Shown: positions 9,463 through 19,461 of the stretch, in pieces
Layout: each line of letters begins with the position of its first letter
Position numbering within the stretch: the stretch's first letter is position 1
Source: Crocinitomicaceae bacterium
GTDB lineage: Bacteria; Bacteroidota; Bacteroidia; Flavobacteriales_D; Crocinitomicaceae
Direction: 5' to 3'
Length of the DNA stretch: 64,000 bases
NCBI GenBank assembly: GCA_022447585.1
Contig: JAKVAR010000006.1
Location: 186,001 to 250,000, forward strand
Notes under the pieces: model-generated
What the model saw: the letters and a program-made list of their open reading frames with translations, nothing else
Told to the model about the DNA's origin: nothing
Database searches by the model: none
Translations under genes and position numbers: made by a program

Positions 9463-10563
9463 TTGAATTACAGTAACCTACACTATCAAATAGGACTTAC
9501 TATGCTTCATAGGATGGGGCCTATTCGCGCCAAGTCATTGATGAATTGCGTAAGCACTATTGACGAAATTTTTACGCTTCCCAAACAAGAACTTTGTCAA
9601 AAAACTGGGTTAAGCAAAAAACAAATTGATAACCTCAAACGCACTGAAGCATTGGAGAAGTCCGAAAAATCAGTTCAATATATTGTCAAAAATAACATTA
9701 ACACCGCTTTTATTTCCGATTCAAATTATCCTGAACGGTTAAAGAATTGCATCGACGCCCCATTATTATTATTTACAAGTGGAGATCAAAACTTAAATGT
9801 CGGACGAATTGTCTCAATCGTTGGAACAAGAGCTGCCACCAGCTACGGAGAATCCATAGTAAGAAAATTAATACGTTCCTTTATTAATCAGGATATCACT
9901 GTAATTAGTGGTTTAGCTCTTGGAATTGATACACTCGTTCATCGATACTGTCTTGAATTTGGAATTCCTACCATTGCTGTTCTTGGCCATGGTATTGATC
10001 GTGTTTACCCAGCTCGAAACAAGGCCTTAGCCGAACGAATGAAGAAAAATGGTGGACTTATGACAGAGTTCATTCCTGGCTCTTTTCCTGATCGCGAAAA
10101 CTTTCCAAAACGCAATAGAATTGTAGCTGGATTATCTGACGCAACGATTGTAGTAGAAAGTAAATTAAAAGGAGGATCCCTAATTACTGCAAACTTAGCC
10201 AATGATTACAACCGGGATGTATTTGCTTTCCCTGGCTCTATACACAATGAAACGTCAAAAGGGTGTAATCAACTTATTTCAGATCAAAAAGCTCATTTAA
10301 TTCAATCACCATCGGATTTTCTAAAATTAATGAACTGGGAGCTCATACCAGCTGAAAAGTTCCAGCAACAATCCATTTTTAAAACACTGAGTGACATCCA
10401 GCAAAAAATTATTACCACTTTGGTCAAAACTAAAATGATTCAAATAGACCTGCTTTCATTATATACTTCGTTATCTATATCAGAATTGAATAATGAATTA
10501 TTCTATTTGGAGATGGATGGCGTTATAAAATCGCATCCTGGAAATTGCTATTCTATTGCATAA
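9463..10563 (+). CDS. dprA: DprA/Smf, DNA-processing protein
   Basis: Loads RecA on incoming single-stranded DNA during natural transformation. It has 366 aa: an N-terminal SAM-like helical region (about 1-75), the Rossmann-like core (VSIVGTRAATSYGE, VISGLALGIDTLVHR, LGHGIDRVYP, FPKRNRIVAGLS, GGSLITANLA) and a C-terminal winged helix (about 305-366). The start is a TTG at 9463; the first ATG is at codon 14 and would cut the conserved YQIGLT helix, so TTG is preferred. Divergent from the TonB-dependent receptor with a 45-nt gap. A strong terminator begins directly after the stop. Confidence 0.95.
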   Translation: MNYSNLHYQIGLTMLHRMGPIRAKSLMNCVSTIDEIFTLPKQELCQKTGLSKKQIDNLKRTEALEKSEKSVQYIVKNNINTAFISDSNYPERLKNCIDAPLLLFTSGDQNLNVGRIVSIVGTRAATSYGESIVRKLIRSFINQDITVISGLALGIDTLVHRYCLEFGIPTIAVLGHGIDRVYPARNKALAERMKKNGGLMTEFIPGSFPDRENFPKRNRIVAGLSDATIVVESKLKGGSLITANLANDYNRDVFAFPGSIHNETSKGCNQLISDQKAHLIQSPSDFLKLMNWELIPAEKFQQQSIFKTLSDIQQKIITTLVKTKMIQIDLLSLYTSLSISELNNELFYLEMDGVIKSHPGNCYSIA

Positions 10564-10591
10564 AAAAGGCTTCCAAATGGAAGCCTTTTTT
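10562..10591. terminator. Bidirectional terminator between dprA and the PpiD-like gene
   Basis: Perfect 13-bp stem AAAAAAGGCTTCC / GGAAGCCTTTTTT with an AAAT loop, starting inside the dprA stop codon. It has a T-tract on both strands, so it serves dprA (plus) and the convergent foldase gene (minus, stop at 10611). Confidence 0.93.
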
Positions 10592-10610
10592 AACTATTAA
10601 TGTTTTAGTA

Positions 10611-12797
10611 TTATCTTCTCACGTTAGTTTCGAAGAACCTTCTATTATCAACAACATCAGCTTGTTTCACTAATGCCTTTCTTGAGGCTCCTTGAACATT
10701 ATTTCGTGTAGTACTTAGCAATTGGTTCTTTTCAACTAAGTAATTAGCAGCCTCTGGTGCTTTCACAGTTTTCTCAATTTGAGCAACATAAACTCCATTC
10801 TTGCCAATTAAAGGAACTGTAATTTCTCCATCTTTCAATGCTGAAAATAATGCTCCAACAATTTCTGGCTCATATCCTGCACCTGTAATTTGAGGGTTAC
10901 CAAAAGTAACCTCCGCTTTCTGAACCGTTCCGTTCACTTTATCAGCTAATCCAGACAGCGATTTAGTCTTCATCATTTTATCTGATAAACGCTTCGCTTT
11001 TTCTGCTTGAATATAATCCTTTTGAACAGCTAACTTAACGTCTTCAAATTTAGCTTCTCCTTTATTTTTAACAGAAGAAAGAACAGCTATTACATATCTT
11101 TCTTTGTCTTTAATTGGAGAACTAACTAAGTCACCCACTTTTGCTTCTTCATCAAACGCTAATTGAAGAATTTTATCTTCAGCAAACTTAGATGTGAATC
11201 CGTAAATCTTTGGGCTGTTTTCTTGAATGTTAATTGGTCTAGAAATATAACCTGCTTGAGAAACGATTGTGTCAAACATTTCAACCTTATCTGCTTCATC
11301 TTTCTTCGCACTCAGTTTTTCGTCTAACTTATAAAGTAAATCATATACTTCTTGTTCTTTAACATCAATTGTGTTAACACTTGGCTTAAGTGTTTTTTGA
11401 ATGATAGCAAGCACTGGCTCTTTTGCAGACTTACGATTTAATACTTCCATAATATGGAAACCAAAATCAGTTTGAACATATCCAATTTTACCAATTGGCT
11501 CTTCTGTAGCAAATTTGCTGAACTCTGGCACCATTTCGTAATCCATGAAGTCTTCGTATTTTCCCCCTGTATTTTTAGAGCCTGGGTCGTCAGAGAATTT
11601 AGTAACATACTCTTCGAAGTTACCTTGATTAATTAAAGGTAAAATTGAATCTAATTTTGCTTTCGCTTTTGCCACTGCATTCGTATCTGCACGTTGTGCA
11701 CCAATTAAAATATGACGTGCGCTTAAAAGGTTTCCATTAAACCCTAAAACTTTAGCAATTTTCATTGATCCATTATCTTCATATGGACCAACAACATCAC
11801 CAATAGCAGCTGACTTAATAACAGTATCCATAAAAGCTGGGTATGTCATTCCATTTTTTGCTTTCTCATTTCCAGCAGATTTAAACGTCACAACGCTTGA
11901 GAAAAACCTAACTTCAGAATTTTGAATAACATATAATGAATCGTTTGTTGCATTTGCTAAACCATCTTTTAATTCAACAAGTCTAGCGTCAAACGCTTTA
12001 ACATCTTCTTTCGAAGGTTCAATTGTTACATCAAAAAACTTGACCTCTCTGGAAGAAGTTTTGTTTTCGTATTTCTTATCTGCCTTGTTTGCATCGAAGT
12101 ATGCTTTTAGCTTATCATCAGAAACGTCAATCTCATCATCCTTGATTGAATTGAAACGTTGCATAACGTAGGAAACACTTTTAATCTCTTTTTGAGAAAC
12201 GTATTCATTTTTTGCCTCAAGGTCAGTAACATATATCCCTTGGTTTAGGATAGCAAAGTATTTTTCTTGCTTTCTTCGGTTAATATAGTATTCCTTAGAA
12301 TCAGACCATTGCTTTTGCACAGCTGGATCATCAGAAGATTCCATTTCTTCAATACGAGCTTGTAACATTTTTTCGTTAAACAATCCTGTAACAGAATCAG
12401 TAAAGCCTTGAGCTAACTCAGGAATTACATTAAAACCTTCCCTTCCATATAAATAGGCGTCAAATTCATCATCTGAAACACTTAAACCTAGCTCATTATA
12501 CTCTCTTTCAAGTAGCATGTTATCAATGAATGATGTCCATACAGCAGCTTTATCAACTGGTTTAGGAGCTTGTTGCTGCTGTTGAGCTGCTCTTCTTGAG
12601 TTTTCATCTGCAATTACAACGGCTGCATTGAACGCTTCCATGTCAACTTTTTCACCATATACAGTTCCGTATCCATACTTTGACTCAGTCCCTGTTGACC
12701 CCTTTTGGTAATCACCTAGGATAAACGCTACTAATGCCCCACCAACGATGATTAAGATTAACCACGATTTATCTCTAATTTTTCCGATTATTGCCAT
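10611..12797 (-). CDS. PpiD/SurA-like membrane-anchored peptidylprolyl isomerase
   Basis: Periplasmic folding factor of 728 aa. The N-terminus is a short cytoplasmic part plus one transmembrane helix (SWLILIIVGGALVAFILGDY, residues 11-30), the PpiD layout. A SurA-N-like region follows. A parvulin domain lies at about 350-460 (SARHILIGAQR, FSDDPGSKNTGGKYEDF, FGFHIMEVLNRK), and the C-terminal part may hold a second degenerate parvulin-like unit. It probably handles newly exported outer membrane proteins. Monocistronic, sharing a terminator with dprA. It is longer than E. coli PpiD (623 aa), which is usual in Bacteroidetes. Confidence 0.93.
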   Translation of the reverse strand: MAIIGKIRDKSWLILIIVGGALVAFILGDYQKGSTGTESKYGYGTVYGEKVDMEAFNAAVVIADENSRRAAQQQQQAPKPVDKAAVWTSFIDNMLLEREYNELGLSVSDDEFDAYLYGREGFNVIPELAQGFTDSVTGLFNEKMLQARIEEMESSDDPAVQKQWSDSKEYYINRRKQEKYFAILNQGIYVTDLEAKNEYVSQKEIKSVSYVMQRFNSIKDDEIDVSDDKLKAYFDANKADKKYENKTSSREVKFFDVTIEPSKEDVKAFDARLVELKDGLANATNDSLYVIQNSEVRFFSSVVTFKSAGNEKAKNGMTYPAFMDTVIKSAAIGDVVGPYEDNGSMKIAKVLGFNGNLLSARHILIGAQRADTNAVAKAKAKLDSILPLINQGNFEEYVTKFSDDPGSKNTGGKYEDFMDYEMVPEFSKFATEEPIGKIGYVQTDFGFHIMEVLNRKSAKEPVLAIIQKTLKPSVNTIDVKEQEVYDLLYKLDEKLSAKKDEADKVEMFDTIVSQAGYISRPINIQENSPKIYGFTSKFAEDKILQLAFDEEAKVGDLVSSPIKDKERYVIAVLSSVKNKGEAKFEDVKLAVQKDYIQAEKAKRLSDKMMKTKSLSGLADKVNGTVQKAEVTFGNPQITGAGYEPEIVGALFSALKDGEITVPLIGKNGVYVAQIEKTVKAPEAANYLVEKNQLLSTTRNNVQGASRKALVKQADVVDNRRFFETNVRR

Positions 12798-12885
12798 CTT
12801 CTTTTTTTCTAAATAAGTCTGCGAATATAATTAGATGAATTGATTTTTGAAAGTAAAACACTGATTACTTCGCGGTTTAGCGTAT

Positions 12886-12917
12886 AAAAAAAACCGCCCA
12901 AAAAATTGAGCGGTTTT
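12886..12917 (-). terminator. Terminator of the 14-module barrel protein gene
   Basis: Arms AAAACCGC (12890-12897) and GCGGTTTT (12910-12917), extended by an inner CAA/TTG pairing after a mismatch. Read on the minus strand the stem is followed by eight T residues (12886-12893), a classical Rho-independent terminator 22 nt past the stop of the gene ending at 12939. Confidence 0.9.
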
Positions 12918-12938
12918 AAATAATTGAATAATCAAATA

Positions 12939-15900
12939 TTATTTACCTCCACCTGTCTTTTCTTTAGGCGTAGATTTTGTCTTCTTTTCAACCTCTCCTT
13001 TTACAGATTCCTTGGCTTTTTCTGCTTCCTCAATGGCCTTTTCTTTAACTTTTGTTGATTGGTTTTCTACTTTTTCCTTTGACCCTGTTGTCGGTTTGCT
13101 CTTCTTTTTAACTGGATTTTGTTTGCATTCCCCTAATTTTGCCCCTTGGGCCTGATACTTCGGCCAATCTGTCATTGGAATCTTCATTGTTGTTGATTTT
13201 CCACCAACCTTATGACAGATTGTAATCAACTGCCCAGAATTATTACTACCATTTTTTGTTCCTTTAGTAATTACTATTTGATCTGAAACAACACCGCAAT
13301 TGGTAGTTGCAATAACTTGAATCGTATTTTCTCCATCAACTAACTGAACGCTTTTTTGATATGTCTTCGTAATGATAAAGTATGTAGCTCCAGAAACCGT
13401 TACACCATTGACAATCATTTGTAATTGAGACCCTGACGTTACTCCGTTAACTGTCGCTTTTACCAGGTAACTAGAGTTTGAGGTTGTGATATCCGATGAA
13501 GGGTTCGACATAGCAACAGTAGGTAGTATACATGGCGCATAAACAGCCGTTCCTGACTCTATAGTCTGACCACAATCGTTCGTTGCTTCAAAGCGCAATG
13601 TATTCGAGCCTGAACTAAGCGTTACACTTTTCTCATAATATAACGTGTTTGAATTGTATGTTCCGCCTGTTATCAAGTTTCCATTAAGGTAGAACTTCAC
13701 TTGAGAAGCAGAAGAAATATTGTGTATTTGCGCTCGAGCTAGCATTGTACTTACCGTATGTGCAGTACCAGTTGCCAAAATCCAAACAATCGGCTCTTGA
13801 CATTGTCCATAGTATAAACTTATGTTTTCATTCGCTTTTCCACAGCTATTAGTAACGGCAATATTAATATCGTTATCACCTAAACCTAGAGTTATCAGTT
13901 TCTCATACTCTCCAGTAGCCGTATTAAATGTTGCACCACCGATAATTGCGTCATTAACCGTTAGTTTTATCTGACTTACAGATTTTACGTTTTGAATCTT
14001 AGCTTTTAACAACACGGTATTGTTAGGAAGCGTATCATTATTACTTGGGCTTGTGATTGACACCATAGGTGCAACGCAAGGGTCATAGTTAATTAATCGT
14101 GTCTCCTCATAAGTTCCACATTCATTTGTTACAATAAATGTGATTTGATTAGCTCCTTCCTTCAAAAAAACTGTATTCAAATATGTTGAAGTTTGTGCAT
14201 TATAATTTCCACCTGTGTTAGAAACTCCATTGACAGAAACATTTACTTCATTTACCGAATTAATCCCTGTAATAATTGCCTGAATTGAAATTTTACCTGT
14301 TGTAATAGTAGACCCTTCTTTTTCTGGTTTAATAATTTTAATGGTAGGTTCTTCACATGGAGTATAGTTTAATTCAAATGATGTGCTAGCAGTTCCACAA
14401 TCTGTAGTAACTGTAATTTCAAATTTATTACGTCCTTTCGTAAGACTTACACTCTTAGAATAAGAAGAACCACTTAAGGTCGCTCCACTCAGAAGCATGC
14501 CATTATGTGTCAATTGAATCTGATCAAGAGAATTTGAATTCATTATCGTCGCTTGAACCAAGAAAGTTGCCGCCCCCGTCGTGCTAGAAGCTGATGCAGG
14601 AGCTACTAATAATACAACTGGTTCTATACATGGGTTATAAGCAATTGTAAACACTTTTGAGTTTGTGCCGCAATTAGTTGTCGCTTTAACCTCTATCGTA
14701 TTTGTTCCATTATTTAGATTCAATGACTTCGTGAACAAGTTTGTTGCACTGTTAAATGATCCTGAACCCTGAACGACTCCGTTCAATTTCACCTGAACTT
14801 CTGAAGCGTTATTAACATTCATAAGGGTTGCTTGAACAACAAACGACTGGTTTTCTACTGTTGAAGAAGTTACCATAGGTGCTACCATTGTAACAATAGG
14901 CGCTAAGCACGGCACAAAATCAACGGTCGCAGTTTCCGTGTCTGTTCCGCATTCATTTGTCGCAGTTATTAAAATTTGATTTGATCCCTTTACTAAAGAA
15001 ACTGTTTTTTCAAACATTTCCGTCGCGCTATTGTATGTGCCGCCAGTTACAATTATCCCATTCACTTTCAATTGAATTTGATTCACGCTAGTAACATTTG
15101 TAACCGTTGCTTTAACTAGTTGAGTTATATTTGACGTTGTTGAAGCATTCACCGGAGAAACCATAGACACAACTGGCTCTATACATGAAACATTATATCT
15201 AATCGTTTTTGTCTTAGTATCTGAGCCACATAATGTATTTGCCGTTAGTTGAATAATGTTCTCTCCAGGATTTAGGCTTACGGTTTTCGTAAACATCTTA
15301 TTTGTAGTATTGTAGGATCCTCCTGTAACCAGTATTCCATTTACCATCAATTGAATTTCATTAACACCACTTACGTTTAATACAGATGCTTGAATATTCA
15401 ACGTTGAAGAATTTGTGGTTCCAATAGTCGGTGCTATCAATGTAACTACTGGGTTAACACAAGGGGTATGGTTAATCGTAATTGTTTCACTGATCATCCC
15501 ACAGTCATTTGTTCCTGTAATTGAGACAACATTAGCCCCTGTGTTCAATGATACCGTTTTCTCAAAAACTCCTGTTCCAGCATTGAATGAAGCTCCACTA
15601 ACAACATTTCCGTTTAGCTTTAATACTATTTGACTGGCTGAAGTAACATTTGAAACTACAGCTTTAACAATTGCAGTGTTCGATGCTGTTATTGAATTCA
15701 CTGCTGTAGGCAAAATCATTGATATAACTGGATCAGCGCAATCGCTAAAGTTCACAGTCAAAATTTCAGTGTCCATGTCACAATCTCCATTAGCAGTAAT
15801 CTGAATTGTATTATTCCCCTCACTAAGAGAAACTGCCCGCTCAAACAATTTAGTTAAAGAGTTATACGTGCCCCCAGTTAAAATTTGACCATTCACTTTC

Positions 15901-18017
15901 AATAAAATATCATTCGTTGAATTCACGTTTGTGATCATCGCTTTAATTAGCGCAGTTCCGTTAGTCGTTGAAGAGTTTATCGTGGTTGGTGCTACTAAAG
16001 TAATTATTGGTGCCACGCAAGGCCTGTATGTTACAACTATTGTTTTGGAGACTATTCCGCAGCCATTATCTACACTCAGACGAATTGTGTTCATCCCTTC
16101 ATTTAACAAAACTGCATTATTATAAACCTGTGTGTTTACATTAAAAGAACCGGCAGATTGAATGGCACCATTAACCGTTAATGTTATTTGATTACTATTG
16201 CTAACACCCAATAATTGAGCTTGAACCTGTTGATTTCCAGTTTCCGTAACTATAGATGTCTCAGTTGGAACATTCATCTGAATTTGAGGTTCAAGACAAG
16301 GAGTGTAAACAACATTAATTGTTTCACTATCAGTTCCACAGTCATTTGTTCCAGCTAAAACAATTGTATTTGACCCAGCATTTAAAGAAACAACACTTTG
16401 AACGCTATTCGAATTTAGATTATAAATAAATGTTCTATTTATACCATTTACAGTGAGCAAAATATTGCTTTTAGATTCAACATTTGCAACAAAACCGCTT
16501 AAATCAAACGTTGGTTCATCTACATTGATAACATTATTTCCAGTAATACTTACTGCTGGGTCAGCGCACTCAGAATAGTTAATATTAACCGTTAGCGCAT
16601 CTTTACCACAGTCACTTTCGCCAACAATTCTAATAATATTAGCACCATTCTTAAGACTCAATCGACTTGAAAAAGCGCCACTGTTAGCGTTGAATGTAAA
16701 GGCACTAGATCGAATTCCATCAATTAAAAACTTAATACTTGTTGCTCCAGTAACTGTTGCATTTATAGTGTAATTTCCTTGGTCAACATTAATTGATCCG
16801 CCTACTGGGTTTATCATATTAACAACAGGTACGACACATGGCACATAATTAATCGTGATTGTTTCTTCATCTCGACCACAAGCATTTCCAGCAGACAATA
16901 CAATAGTATTAATCCCGGGATCGAGTATAATTGGAGCTTCAAAATTTCCGTTTGCACCATTGTATTCAAAGTTTGTTGAAACACTTGAATTTATACTAAA
17001 CTGGATATTATCCCTTCCAGCAATATGTTCAAATTTTCCAACAATTTTATATTCTTTTGAGTCAACAGTTATTGAATTTAAACCTGGCTTAGAAACACGT
17101 ATTCTTGGTTCATCACAACCTCCAGAACCTATTGGTGTACTTCCTGTGCCACCTGCAGTATTAGATGTTGTTTCAGTATGATGTTCTCTGTGGCGATTTC
17201 TGAAATTAAACTTCAAATAAGCAGAAGTATAATGGTAAATGTCATTTTCAAATATCCCCCAACGTTCCTCAGGATTAACATATCCATCAAATACATCTTT
17301 CAATGCGAAAGTAGTTTTGTGCTCAACACCAACAGAGAAACGAGGTCCTACTTGATATCCGAGCCCAACCCCCAAACTAGGCATGAAGTCAACATTATAA
17401 TTGTTTTGATTACTTCCATCTAATGCACTATCATAAATATCATCCGACAACAACTTCCATTCAGGTTTTGTCATCCCGCTAGATGAATAGTTATAGGCGT
17501 GATTTCCACCATCAATTGTATCGTTCGTATATAAATCGCCAAACGTCTGATTCCAAACAATATTAGCCCCACCAAAAATATAAGGGTCCCAACCTTTAGT
17601 TTCTCGAATTGAATTTAAATGAATTGCTAATTCAAGCCCAAGTTCATGGACATCCGTTTGGAAATTATTTATGGTATATCCTAAAGTGTCGTAATACTGA
17701 AGTACATTTCCAGGAGGAGTAAATTGAGAATTATAACCTATAGTTGATGTGGTGTCGTAGTCCTGACCATACCATTTACCATGAAGGTAGCGCATACGCA
17801 AATCGAAGCTTACTTTCTTTCCATAATTATAATTAAACGAACGACCTAAGATAAAACCCCATCCTATATGAGTTTTATTCTTAACATCTGTTGTATTCCA
17901 TGCAGCTCCTGCGTTTAGACCAAAAAACCATTTTGAATCATTGTCATAATCCAATTTTTGAGCAAACTGTGTCATTGCAAGAGACAGGAAAAATGCAAGT
18001 GTAATTATTTTCTTCAT
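12939..18017 (-). CDS. Giant modular envelope protein: N-terminal beta-barrel, 14 Ig-like modules, Lys-rich tail
   Basis: A 1692-residue protein. Residues 1-20 form a signal peptide (FFLSLAMTQFA, then Gln20). Residues 21-275 read as an outer membrane beta-barrel with alternating aromatic strands (FGLNAGAAW, GWGFILGRSF, YIFGGANIVW, SLGVGLGYQVGPRFSVGVEH) and end in a His/Arg-rich linker. From Cys301 to about residue 1586 there are 14 tandem modules of about 92 residues. Each starts Cys-x-x-Pro and has the core pattern VNG..(S/T)GG.(Y/F)N and SL..G.N.I.(I/L).(A/V)...CG, so each holds two conserved cysteines in the positions of a disulfide. The tail (1587-1692) has a CH...AQGAKLGEC motif and then a Lys/Glu-rich stretch ending KTGGGK. 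No type IX sorting domain is seen. No function is known; surface or periplasmic spanning adhesin is an inference. Confidence 0.85.
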   Translation of the reverse strand: MKKIITLAFFLSLAMTQFAQKLDYDNDSKWFFGLNAGAAWNTTDVKNKTHIGWGFILGRSFNYNYGKKVSFDLRMRYLHGKWYGQDYDTTSTIGYNSQFTPPGNVLQYYDTLGYTINNFQTDVHELGLELAIHLNSIRETKGWDPYIFGGANIVWNQTFGDLYTNDTIDGGNHAYNYSSSGMTKPEWKLLSDDIYDSALDGSNQNNYNVDFMPSLGVGLGYQVGPRFSVGVEHKTTFALKDVFDGYVNPEERWGIFENDIYHYTSAYLKFNFRNRHREHHTETTSNTAGGTGSTPIGSGGCDEPRIRVSKPGLNSITVDSKEYKIVGKFEHIAGRDNIQFSINSSVSTNFEYNGANGNFEAPIILDPGINTIVLSAGNACGRDEETITINYVPCVVPVVNMINPVGGSINVDQGNYTINATVTGATSIKFLIDGIRSSAFTFNANSGAFSSRLSLKNGANIIRIVGESDCGKDALTVNINYSECADPAVSITGNNVINVDEPTFDLSGFVANVESKSNILLTVNGINRTFIYNLNSNSVQSVVSLNAGSNTIVLAGTNDCGTDSETINVVYTPCLEPQIQMNVPTETSIVTETGNQQVQAQLLGVSNSNQITLTVNGAIQSAGSFNVNTQVYNNAVLLNEGMNTIRLSVDNGCGIVSKTIVVTYRPCVAPIITLVAPTTINSSTTNGTALIKAMITNVNSTNDILLKVNGQILTGGTYNSLTKLFERAVSLSEGNNTIQITANGDCDMDTEILTVNFSDCADPVISMILPTAVNSITASNTAIVKAVVSNVTSASQIVLKLNGNVVSGASFNAGTGVFEKTVSLNTGANVVSITGTNDCGMISETITINHTPCVNPVVTLIAPTIGTTNSSTLNIQASVLNVSGVNEIQLMVNGILVTGGSYNTTNKMFTKTVSLNPGENIIQLTANTLCGSDTKTKTIRYNVSCIEPVVSMVSPVNASTTSNITQLVKATVTNVTSVNQIQLKVNGIIVTGGTYNSATEMFEKTVSLVKGSNQILITATNECGTDTETATVDFVPCLAPIVTMVAPMVTSSTVENQSFVVQATLMNVNNASEVQVKLNGVVQGSGSFNSATNLFTKSLNLNNGTNTIEVKATTNCGTNSKVFTIAYNPCIEPVVLLVAPASASSTTGAATFLVQATIMNSNSLDQIQLTHNGMLLSGATLSGSSYSKSVSLTKGRNKFEITVTTDCGTASTSFELNYTPCEEPTIKIIKPEKEGSTITTGKISIQAIITGINSVNEVNVSVNGVSNTGGNYNAQTSTYLNTVFLKEGANQITFIVTNECGTYEETRLINYDPCVAPMVSITSPSNNDTLPNNTVLLKAKIQNVKSVSQIKLTVNDAIIGGATFNTATGEYEKLITLGLGDNDINIAVTNSCGKANENISLYYGQCQEPIVWILATGTAHTVSTMLARAQIHNISSASQVKFYLNGNLITGGTYNSNTLYYEKSVTLSSGSNTLRFEATNDCGQTIESGTAVYAPCILPTVAMSNPSSDITTSNSSYLVKATVNGVTSGSQLQMIVNGVTVSGATYFIITKTYQKSVQLVDGENTIQVIATTNCGVVSDQIVITKGTKNGSNNSGQLITICHKVGGKSTTMKIPMTDWPKYQAQGAKLGECKQNPVKKKSKPTTGSKEKVENQSTKVKEKAIEEAEKAKESVKGEVEKKTKSTPKEKTGGGK
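13260..17117 (-). repeat. Fourteen tandem Ig-like modules inside the giant barrel protein
   Basis: The protein repeats with a period of about 276 nt (92 codons); 14 units fit between Cys301 and residue 1586. First cysteines of the units are in CDEP, CVVP, CADP, CLEP, CVAP, CADP, CVNP, CIEP, CLAP, CIEP, CEEP, CVAP, CQEP and CILP. The second conserved Cys is in a CG pair in 13 modules; module 5 has CDM instead. The copies are diverged at DNA level, so this is an old expansion rather than a recent slippage product. Confidence 0.88.
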
Positions 18018-18109
18018 AAGCCTAGATTTTATCAGTTATTAGGTGTCAAACTTCTATTATTGTGCCAAATCATATTAAAAGCCTGTAAACAAAGTCCTAA
18101 CACTGGTAA

Positions 18110-18136
18110 TTGGTCTGCGAAATTATCTTATTTTTG
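18110..18136 (+). promoter_or_regulatory. Putative Bacteroidetes-type promoter of the type B cargo gene
   Basis: TTG at 18110-18112 and a perfect TAnnTTTG element (TATTTTTG) at 18129-18136, spaced 16 nt, one short of the usual 17-23. Transcription would start near 18140, about 30 nt before the ATG at 18170, which supports that start over upstream in-frame codons. Confidence 0.45.
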
Positions 18137-18169
18137 GTTAAAATACCAGAAAAAACAAGGGTTTTAGAA

Positions 18170-19459
18170 ATGAAAATCAATAGTGTTATTTTTTTGTTAA
18201 TGGTTTTATTTGTGGCAAAAAATGCTGCTTCTCAGGAAACTTATAACGATTGTTCTACTGCTATAGAAGTCTGTCCAAACACAACTTTTTCTGCAAATAA
18301 TATCGGGGCAAACGTAACTTTTTGCCCGGGATGTGAGGACGATTTTAATTTTTGCTTTACAACTCAAAATACGATTTGGTTCACTTTCACAACGAACGGA
18401 ACCGGTGGGGATGTAACAGTTAATTTTTCAAACTTAGTTTTCTCAACAAATCCGGGCCAGGACAGTGAATTACAAGCTTTAATACTAGAAGCTCCGACAC
18501 CCTGTAATTCGGCTTCATATGCTCAAGTCGGAAATTGCATTTCTAATGGCGCAGCTCCGTTTGCACTAAATGCAGTTGGCCTTCCTGCAAATACGACGTA
18601 TTATATCGTTGTGGATGGTGACAACACCGGAGCAGGGATTACTGCTGCTGCAGAGTGTTCTTTCGATTTAACAATATCCGGTACTGGTGTATCCAGACCC
18701 ACGCCAGGATTGACTCTTAATCAGTCGAGTAACTCGATATGTTTGAACGAAGTTGTCTTTTTTGAAGCAATTCTCAATGACTGTCCTGATAGCACAAGTT
18801 TTAATTGGTACATTAATGGTAACCTGGTTGCCGTTTCAGACACCAATGTTTATTCAACTTCTGAATTACAAAATGGCGATATTTTAACTGTAGAAAATAG
18901 TTGTTACTCCAACTGTATTGAAATAGTGGATGCAACAAGCACTCCGTTTAATGTTTATTCATTCAATGTTGATGCAGGTCCCGATCAAACTGTTCTTCCC
19001 GGAACAACAGTTAGTATTGGTGGAATAACCAGTGCTCCTGATTATAATTGGACACCAGCGTATCTATTCAGTAATCCAAGTTTACTGAATACTTTAGTGG
19101 AAATAACTGAGCCTATTACACTAACCTTAACCGCAACTGAAAACGGCTGCACACTTTCTGATCAAATTACAATTAACATTTCGAATGAGTTATTTATTCC
19201 AAATATGTTCTCACCAAATGGTGATAATGTGAATGAATTTTGGATTATTAAAGGAATTGAAGCCTTTCCAGACAACACTGTTCGAATTTATGACCGATGG
19301 GGCCAAGAAGTTTTCCAGTCGACCGGTTATAGTGTTACAAAGGCCTGGGATGGAAGGTTAAGTTCTGGAACAATTACGGAAGGTGTTTTCTATTATGTCC
19401 TTCACCTCAACAGCGGAAGTGAAGAAATCTTAAAAGGTTCAATAACGGTAATTAGATAG
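18170..19459 (+). CDS. Type IX secretion cargo with type B (CHU_C, gliding-motility-associated) C-terminal domain
   Basis: Secreted protein of 429 aa. A signal peptide ends AAS before Gln (start at 18170; an earlier in-frame ATG at 18110 would precede the promoter). The N-terminal half is a Cys-rich beta-sandwich of the PPC-like kind (DCSTAIEVCPNTTF, NTIWFTFTTNG, YYIVVDGDN). A middle Ig/PKD-like segment follows (VDAGPDQTVLPGTTVSIGG). The C-terminal 90 residues are the type B sorting domain: IPNMFSPNGDNVNEFWI, VRIYDRWGQEVFQS, AWDG, GVFYYVLHL and GSITVIR. The TTG-initiated PorP/SprF gene starts 2 nt after the stop. Type B cargo is known to depend on a nearby PorP/SprF protein, so the pair is probably functional. 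Confidence 0.92.
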   Translation: MKINSVIFLLMVLFVAKNAASQETYNDCSTAIEVCPNTTFSANNIGANVTFCPGCEDDFNFCFTTQNTIWFTFTTNGTGGDVTVNFSNLVFSTNPGQDSELQALILEAPTPCNSASYAQVGNCISNGAAPFALNAVGLPANTTYYIVVDGDNTGAGITAAAECSFDLTISGTGVSRPTPGLTLNQSSNSICLNEVVFFEAILNDCPDSTSFNWYINGNLVAVSDTNVYSTSELQNGDILTVENSCYSNCIEIVDATSTPFNVYSFNVDAGPDQTVLPGTTVSIGGITSAPDYNWTPAYLFSNPSLLNTLVEITEPITLTLTATENGCTLSDQITINISNELFIPNMFSPNGDNVNEFWIIKGIEAFPDNTVRIYDRWGQEVFQSTGYSVTKAWDGRLSSGTITEGVFYYVLHLNSGSEEILKGSITVIR

Positions 19460-19461
19460 TT

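Noticed and set aside
15415..17423. Several plus-strand frames of 60-108 codons inside the giant barrel protein gene
   Set aside because: They follow the repeat period of the real minus-strand gene and exist because its Val/Ile/Asn/Thr-rich codons read open in the reverse frame.
18110..18169. Extended N-terminus of the type B cargo from an upstream ATG
   Set aside because: It would place the start before the TATTTTTG element and put about 20 residues ahead of a complete signal peptide.
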